A DNA stretch of 64,000 nucleotides, from contig MNCI01002748.1 of the NCBI GenBank assembly GCA_015680685.1, forward strand, positions 67,854 through 131,853, read 5' to 3'. The stretch is from Gnetum montanum. Taxonomy: Eukaryota; Streptophyta; Gnetopsida; Gnetales; Gnetaceae. The notes beneath the pieces were generated by a model. The model had not been told where the DNA came from, made no database searches, and saw only the letters and a list, made by a program, of their open reading frames with translations. A program made the translations under genes and the position numbers. Of the stretch, positions 58,013 to 64,000 are shown in pieces; positions within the stretch are counted from its first letter, which is position 1; every line of letters begins with the position of its first letter.

Positions 58013-58871
58013 TGATGAGTGGCGAGGTACCCCTACACTCAACCATATGAATACAAGCGTAACACGTGTGCTCCGGTCGAACTTTGCAGACTAAGTGCCT
58101 ACACGCCTCATGGAACACTTAAGGTTAATTATTCATTGTCTTCCCAGACTTACTTGTATTTGTCATGGTGTATGGTTAAGTAAGTCCAAGGTATATGATT
58201 TTTATATCTTTTTATGTTTTATCTCCTATGCTATTGAGGTGAAGGGTTGAAGAGACTAATTTCTAACTTTAATTACTTAACTAAGTCTAAATTACCTAGC
58301 ATTAGCATCCGTTCCCACTTACTGTACACACCCTGAATCGATGCAACCGTGGCTACCAAACGCTAATCGTTGCTGGGATCACCACGCGTAACGCACGTGC
58401 TTGAAGTGGTCGTACTAAGGCACTTAACTAGGAGGCAATGGTTGAGAGAGAAAGTAGTAAATAACGAATAATAAATAACAGTAAAGAAAATCGTAATTAG
58501 CCTATTCCATGCACTACAAGGTTTATCTAAAAAGCTCATCTTTATTGCCGTACACAAACTTGTGTTCAGGTATAATGTTTGCTCGAATAAAGATCCGTTC
58601 ACTTTGGGACTCCTACTGTGGGCACATGCAAAATATTCTATCTCTAGAGTGATCAATCTGCTAGAGTTTCCCTACTATCTAGCCTAGGATGAGGAAACAA
58701 GGCAGAGCCACCTCTTATTTATAGATATGACGGCACACCGCGATATTGCGTACACAATATTGCAGGGGAGGATGCGATATCACGTACACGATATTGCAAG
58801 GGATGCGATATTGTGACTGTTGTGATATCATGTACGTGATATCGTGGCCCATGCGATATCGTGTCCCATCA
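58013..58871 (-). repeat. 5' LTR (859 bp) of the pol-deleted element
   Basis: TG...CA ends and TCATC at 58872-58876. TATA box at 58711-58725. Its palindrome array is more decayed than in the partner LTR (CG changed to TG or CA). Confidence 0.9.
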
Positions 58872-59170
58872 TCATCTAAGGAATAGGATTTCTTCCCATT
58901 GGAATTCTTGGCTAATGGGTTCCTATACTTCCATAGCTAGATTTTCCTTCCTCATCATCCACTCTATCTCTTCCTGGTTGTAACACTTCTTCATCTGAAT
59001 GTGCATGTTCATCACCTCTACATGTCTAAATTTAGATAGGACTGGCATTTCTATCTACCTTTACACTGATTTCATCCAACTGGGAAACCATCATCTGGAA
59101 GGTAGACTTTATGCTCTTCATGTATCTATTTAGGGCTTGAACCTATTTCTTCTTAGGCATAATCTCAAAT
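58872..59170 (-). pseudogene. gag N-terminal part of the interrupted host gypsy element
   Basis: The - strand frame starts MPKKK near 59162 and continues with MKSIKSTFQMMVSQLDEISV and DEEVLQPGRDRVDDEEGKSS. A few stops are present. It is cut at 58872 by the pol-deleted element and resumes at 51635. The phrase around FQMMVSQLDE is typical of the start of plant gypsy gag. Confidence 0.55.
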
Positions 59171-59735
59171 TGATAAAATCCTCAACCAATTCCATGAAAC
59201 TATGAATACAAAAGCTACAATCAACATAAGACTTTGATACCTATAGTGCTAGTGCAGGTTCACTCTAATATTAAAATCACCTTTCAAAATTAAATCTAGA
59301 TATTATGAAAAGATAATTTATTTACTATAAAATAAGAAAACTAGACATCCACTCTATCTCTACCTAGTTTTAATACTTTTTCATCTAAACATGCATGCTT
59401 ATCACCTCTGCATATTTGAATTTGGATAGGGCTAGCATTTCTGTTTCCCTTTATGTTGATTTCATCAAATTAAGCAACCATCATCTAGAAGGTAGACTGC
59501 ATGCTCTCAATGTCTCTATTCAACGCTTGAACCTATTTCTTCTTAGGCACCATCTCAAATTAATAAAATCCTTAATCAATTCTAAGAAACAATCAATTCA
59601 AAAGTTACAATCAACATAAGGCTCTAATACCAATAATGCTAGAGCAAGTTCACTCCAATATTAAAATCACCTTTCAACATTAAATCTAGATATTATGAAA
59701 AGATAATTTATTTTCCATAAAATAAGAAAACTAGC
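58956..59735. repeat. 390-bp tandem duplication covering gag start and primer site
   Basis: Units 58956-59345 and 59346-59735 are similar throughout, sharing CATCCACTCTATCTCT at their starts and ATAAAATAAGAAAACTAG near their ends. Each unit contains a gag start and a primer site: CTATAGGTATCAAAGTC in the first, TTGGTATTAGAGCC in the second (- strand, 59618-59631), both variants of TGGTATCAGAGCC. Confidence 0.85.
59618..59631 (-). promoter_or_regulatory. primer binding site of the host gypsy element (tRNA-iMet type)
   Basis: It reads TTGGTATTAGAGCC on the - strand, one transition from the plant consensus. The LTR would begin at about 59637 (TGCTAGAGC on the + strand) and run to the right; its far end was not found. 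Confidence 0.6.
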
Positions 59736-60075
59736 CATCTTCAATTATTCAAAGAGAAGATTATAACATGGTCTCCAAAACCCATAAAATATCCAAAATG
59801 TTTCAAATACTTAAATAATGTTGCAAAGCATGAGGCTCTACAACCATACTGAAACACCACAAAAATTTTGGCTAACACTTGTAGACAGAAATTGAGCTAA
59901 GTCATGTTGGTCCTCAGCATGATCAAGCTTGAAAGCCTCAAATACAGCATCAAACGGAGTTGAATCAAGCAAGTAAAAGTTCCCTGAGATCCATTGGAGA
60001 CTATAACAACATCTGGTAACAAGAACTGCAAGTTTCAAACTCAAAACACTTAGTTTTGACTAAGTATATTTCCTG

Positions 60076-60960
60076 CTACAAGCTTGCACGCCCAGCGTGC
60101 AGCCAACGTACAACAACTTTTGGGCCCCAAAAATGAGCCAAAACATGACAAAATTGAGCGTCTAGACCCCCAAGACCTTTCGCAAGGTTTCCAATAGCTC
60201 TCAGGCACTTGAAAATCAAATTTTTGGCTCCAGATGATGGTCTTTCATTCTTGCACGCCCAGTGTACACGCCTAGCGTGCAGCCAGCGTACAGCAACTAT
60301 TGGGCCCCAAAAATGAGTCAAAACATGCCAGAATTGAGCGTCTGGACCCCCCAGGACCTTCCCCAAGGTTCCCAATAGCTCTCAGGCATTTGAAAATCAA
60401 ATTTTGGGCTCCAAATGATGGTCTTTCATTCCTGCATGCCCAGCGTGCAGCCAGCGTACAACAAATTTTGGGCCCCAAAAATGAGTTGAAACATGCTAGA
60501 ACTGAGAGTTTGGACCCCCCAGGACCTTTCCCAAGGTTCCTAGCATCTCTTAGGCACCCGAAAATCAAGTTTTGACCGCTGAGCATACATACTCTGCACG
60601 CCCAGCGTGTAGCCCAGCGTACACCACCATAAACGGCCCAAAATAGTCAACAAAGGGCAAGATTTTCACCTGAAATTGACTCCTAGAGGTAGGGAAACTA
60701 TTGGGCATCATCATGGGTACTTGAAAATCAAGTTTTGACCTCGAAATGATGCATTTACATGTGTGTACGTTGAGCATACATACTCTGCACGCCTAGCGTA
60801 CAGCTCAGCGTGCATCAACTTTTGAGCTCCAAAAACTCCTTCAAACAGGCTAGAATTGAAGCTCTAGACCACCCATGACCTTCCCAAGGGTCCCCAACAG
60901 CTCTCAGGTACTTGAAATTCAATTTTTGGGCTCCAAATGATGGACTTTCATGCCTGTATG
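60076..60960. repeat. ~170-190-bp tandem repeats, five units
   Basis: Each unit has CACGCCCAGCGTGCAGCC-like sequence, then GGGCCCCAAAAATGAG, GGACCCCCCAGGACCTT and TCAGGCACTTGAAAATCAA. Units start near 60082, 60252, 60434, 60596 and 60786. Units 1-3 are more alike than 4 and 5. Open frames here are a consequence of the repetition and show no known domain. It could be part of the LTR of the following element. Confidence 0.85.
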
Positions 60961-60961
60961 C

Positions 60962-61132
60962 CGGCATGCAGCACGCTGGCATCCTGTACGCTGGCATCCT
61001 ACATGTTGGCATCCTGTACGCTGGCATCCTGTACACTGGCATGCAGCATACTAACATCCTATACATTGGCATGCAACATGCTAGCATGCAGCACATTGGC
61101 ATCCTATACGCTGGCATGCAGCATGCTGTACA
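60962..61132. repeat. 15-bp minisatellite, about 11 units
   Basis: Variants of TGTACGCTGGCATCC follow directly on the fifth longer unit and seem to have grown from its CTGTATGCCGGCATGCAGC-like start. The 15-bp length keeps frames open on both strands (repeating MPAYR or CTLAS), which is not evidence of coding. Confidence 0.9.
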
Positions 61133-61914
61133 GTTGTAATTTTCTATGAACTCGGACAATGCAGCCACATGTCATCCGACCCGAAATCCTCTCACCCACG
61201 GCCACTCATACCCTTCTAGATCCGAATCCAACGCCCAAAAAAACCTCATAAAACCCCCAATTTTTCACTAGATTGGGGTTGGCAATTTTGGGTAAATCGG
61301 AGACAAAAAAAAAGAAAAGAACCAGAGACACTTAGAAACCAGAGCAAAAACCTTGTACGCTGGACCTCAACCCTGCACGCTGAGCATACAGCCTTCACGT
61401 TGTGCCTGCAGTTCAAACCAGCACACCATCATCCCTCGGCATCCACTGGGGCTCTTCGTCCGCCTTGTGTCAGATCCACAGCTGCGTTAAGACCGGTGCA
61501 CTGTAATCTACATTATTTTTACAATATAGTTTGCTTTATCCTTGGTTAAGATCTGTTATAGTTTGCATCCATTTTTGTTCGCATTCATGTTTATTTTCTT
61601 GCATGTTTATATCCTGTTTTACGTTTATCGTGCTGTTTACGCATAACCCAACGTATTGCACATCAGCATACGTTGGGGAAGTCCTCGTTTGCTCCACGTG
61701 CAGACCATTCAAGGCACTCTATCTTCATCCATTCCAGCTTGCCCTCAAGTGAAGGTAGAGTCTTCTGTGCCTGTCTATAGATCTCTCGGTGTTTGTTTCA
61801 TTCCAGCCTTGCACCGATGATTTCAGACAGTACAGAAAATGGTGCTAGAAGGAGGGCAGGACTTGTTTTTTGTTGAATCGAAATGTTGATCACGTTACCT
61901 ATTCAAATGTAGTG
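61133..61914 (+). other. probable LTR/leader sequence of the following gypsy element
   Basis: No gene is recognised. A CATAAAACCCCC phrase at 61247 and an A-rich/C-rich leader-like composition would suit an LTR promoter region. No LTR start could be located. Confidence 0.35.
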
Positions 61915-62110
61915 CTTCACGCTGCTACAGTGTTTACGCTGCTACAGGGTTTACGCTGCTACAGGGTTTACACTACTACAGTGTTCATGCTACTATAGTG
62001 TTTCACGCTGCTATAGGGTTCACCCTACTACAGGGTTTACACTGCTACAGTGTTTACGCTGCTATAGTGTTCACGCTGCTACAGTGTTCATGCTGCTATA
62101 CTACCGCTAT
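61915..62110. repeat. 17-bp minisatellite (ACGCTGCTACAGTGTTT), about 11 units
   Basis: Tandem variants with TACAG or TATAG in the middle lie just before the LTR end and primer site of the following element. Changes between units are mostly transitions. Confidence 0.95.
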
Positions 62111-62170
62111 AGTTTTCTTTTGAACAAAAACACACAAAACACATCTGTTTCAAAGCCGAATTCACCACAA

Positions 62171-62192
62171 TTGGCACCTAACATCAAGCTGG
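62171..62192 (+). promoter_or_regulatory. probable primer binding site of a Tat/Ogre-like element
   Basis: TTGGCACCTAACATCAAGC follows TTCACCACA (likely LTR end near 62169). The usual Tat-type form is TTGGCGCCCAAC-like; the differences here are transitions. The gag ATG follows 46 nt later. Confidence 0.45.
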
Positions 62193-62215
62193 TCTAAGTA
62201 CTGACTGCCACCAAC

Positions 62216-64000
62216 ATGGATCACCTTGCCCAAGCACGCATCACCATGGAATCATCCCAAAACTCCAGTACACGCGCCTTCATAGTCCCCACACAAGAAT
62301 AGTATAACTACATCTGTGTGAAGATTTAGGCCAACCTTCCCATTGAACACACAGAACAGGAGGCAAAATGAAACTTTGAGCGCATATACATGGGAGGTCA
62401 TGAATTCACCCCCTATGTATATGACATCATCCCCCTTTCTGAGCCTCACCACCAACTCATCTCTTAGCTCCTTCTAGCAAGGAGCCAAAACTCACAGCAA
62501 CCCACTGAGGAGCCCCAAAACCAACATGCTGTAGATGACTTTGAGGCATAATCTGAACCTAAGGATTCATACCACACCCTCAGCCCCCATGCCTACGTGA
62601 ACCCATCATTCCATCCTCGCATGGGACAGACAGCCCCTCACCAAGTGTCAATGAGCACACAAGCACCGGTGTCCCGACATGGACTACCCACATCCACATC
62701 CACCCAGTACATGCCACCAGTGCAAACGCATGGGGCCACTATGGTCACATCGGCCCCACACATTCAGGGTATCACCCCACAGTTAGTGGCTAGACAAGGA
62801 ACCACACCCCTTGTTCAACAACCCACTTACTTTAGCGCATCACACCCTACAATCCCAACTCTGAACGTTGCTCCAAAACAGCAATTGATGACACAATCTC
62901 CCCAACCAACTAATCTACCTACCGCTCAAGAGTGGGTAGAAGCAAAACAATGGATGCGAATGTTAGCTGATGAGGTAGAGCGCCTCAAAGCTACCAACAT
63001 TGAAGTAGTTAAAGTACTAGACTTCTACCAGGATGATCCAATTAGCTCTTCAGTGCCATCATTAGCTTTACCCAAGGGAATCACACTCTCATAGTTAGCC
63101 AAGTACAATGGGAAAGGAGATCTGAATGCTCACTTAGTTACATTTCGATCCGAAACTCTATTGCTTCACGCTTGGCCCCACGTAATCCTACGTGTGTTCG
63201 CTATGTCCTTAATGGGTGTAGCCTTAGATTGGTACTGAGCCTTATCTCGTAACTCCATATTCTTTTTGGAGGATCTGTTATACCAGTTTGTTACCAAGTT
63301 TAAGTACAACCTGAAGCCTGAAGCAACACTAGACACTCTAATACAGGTGAAACAAGCACCACTTGAGCCTGTGTAGAAGCTCATCCAACGATGGAGTACA
63401 GCCCTTAACGAACTTCATGAGCCCATCCCTAAAATGTATTTGCTTACAATTTTGAAGGGATCCATGAATGACTTCATTAAGTCAAAAATATACTACCTAA
63501 GCACTCAAACATTGAGCCAAGCCTTCACATAGATCAAAAACATTGAACAAGCTGCACAAGCCAGCAATGACCCTGCCTATGTGGCTTATAAGAACCAACA
63601 TGTTGCCAAACAACAAAAAACAACAAAAACTGTAGCCGCAAGCACAAAAACAAAAAACACCAATACCAACCCACCTACAACAATAGGGGCCACCCCAAGG
63701 CCCAACTTTCAGTGCAAGGATCGCTCAAAGTACGCACCGCTACCTGCGCGACCCTCTGAACTACTAGAGCAACTCCTTAAAGTTAGGCAAATCCAATACA
63801 AACATGTAATGGAGAATGCTCACTGCTGACATGATAGGTACTACGAGCTACTGAGGAACCCCACCTTAGCAGCACCAAATGAGCCCCTGGTTCCACGACA
63901 TTTCAAGTTGGACCAATTCTGTCATTACCACCAGATGTTTGGTCACAACACTGACACCTGTCGTGCGTTACAGGATGATCTACAAGAAATGATAGAGCGG
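62216..64000 (+). pseudogene. Tat/Ogre-like gypsy gag, truncated by window end
   Basis: One frame runs from the ATG at 62216 to the window end, 595 codons, with about ten in-frame stops and no frameshift. After a proline/threonine-rich N-terminal part come a short coiled-coil-like stretch (LADEVERLKATNIEVVKVLD), the capsid-like domain (LAKYNGKGDLNAHLVTFRSE, QFVTKFKYNLKPEATLD, LIQRWSTALNEL) and near 63920 a histidine-rich knuckle FCHYHQMFGHNTDTCRAL. In the Tat/Ogre branch the matching motif is CxxH-H-x4-C. All ten stops are one C-to-T or G-to-A change from a sense codon. Protease and pol would lie beyond the window. Confidence 0.8.

Larger units (their letters stand above)
51636..58871 (-). 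mobile_element. second Athila/Tat-like gypsy element, pol-deleted (7.2 kb)
   Basis: Equal-length LTRs of 859 bp (51636-52494, 58013-58871) with TGATGA...CATCA ends. The 5-bp duplication TCATC is at 51631-51635 and 58872-58876. It belongs to the same family as 36302-46496 by LTR, gag, protease and 3' region. RT, RNase H and integrase are absent: sequence passes from the 3' region (homologous up to ~39300 of the first element) straight to protease (homologous from ~42185). The LTRs differ by roughly 7-10%, mostly transitions. The insertion lies in the gag of the host gypsy element. Confidence 0.92.
48760..59735 (-). mobile_element. rearranged Ty3/gypsy element, interrupted by a second gypsy element
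   Basis: In element sense the order is primer site (~59615-59632), gag start (58872-59170), [insertion 51636-58871], rest of gag with zinc knuckle (51630-50770), protease-like segment (50664-50458), an unidentified segment (50100-49030), and integrase C-terminal part (49035-48760). RT, RNase H and the integrase core are missing. The LTRs could not be paired. The type differs from the Athila/Tat-like elements and resembles plant chromovirus-type gypsy by its protease and gag sequence. Confidence 0.6.

Noticed and set aside
60076-61168. Repeat proteins (MPAYR or CTLAS repeats)
   Set aside because: Open frames on both strands are forced by 15-bp units; no start context and no conservation evidence.
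1-64000. CRISPR array, bacterial operon, defence system or organellar insert
   Set aside because: No regular spacer-repeat array, no ribosome-binding-site-led gene clusters and no plastid or mitochondrial gene sequence was recognised; the window is ordinary plant nuclear DNA apart from its repeats.

Overview
This is nuclear DNA of a seed plant with a repeat-rich genome. The signs are small exons separated by a 12.9 kb intron, typical GT-AG splice sites, LTR retrotransposons with plant-type primer sites (initiator tRNA-Met type and tRNA-Asp type), a tRNA-derived SINE, an RTE-type LINE and a Tourist-like MITE. Species cannot be decided from the sequence; a gymnosperm or another large, TE-rich plant genome fits. 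No rRNA or tRNA gene, no CRISPR array and no bacterial-type operon is visible.

Layout. (1) 1-17.9 kb: the 3' end of one plant gene on the + strand, with exons at 1059-1106, 13988-14131 and 17091-17605/17609 and a probable last exon at 17842-17866. It encodes a coiled coil followed by a low-complexity tail with an in-frame 66-bp minisatellite. The long intron holds a decayed Ty1/copia element, itself carrying a SINE and a MITE, plus an RTE LINE and a pair of ~450-bp direct repeats. (2) 18.0-32.8 kb: two copies of one repeat family in head-to-head inverted orientation. Both carry a fragment that looks like a captured CCR4/nocturnin-type nuclease gene. The + copy is split by a complete 6.0-kb LTR element (22135-28162, TSD cctat) that has no recognisable gag-pol. 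(3) 34.9-36.1 kb: a second decayed copia pol. (4) 36302-46496: a complete Athila/Tat-like Ty3/gypsy element on the - strand (TSD cttat). Its pol stays in one reading frame but is broken by stop codons, and its gag contains a 325-N assembly gap. (5) 48.7-59.7 kb: a rearranged Ty3/gypsy element on the - strand, interrupted at 51636-58871 (TSD tcatc) by a second member of the Athila/Tat-like family that has lost RT, RNase H and integrase. (6) 60.06-62.1 kb: several kinds of tandem repeat, leading into a third gypsy-type gag (Tat/Ogre-like, + strand) that runs off the window end.

No TE protein here looks functional. The decay is mostly transitions that turn CAG, CGA or TGG codons into stops, as expected from methylated-cytosine deamination in silenced plant DNA. 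The host gene fragment is the only likely active protein gene. The most unusual items are the CCR4-like fragment multiplied inside a repeat family, the ~1.1-kb-arm inverted repeat made by that family, and the arrays of perfect GATATC-containing palindromes just upstream of the LTR TATA boxes in the Athila/Tat-like family.
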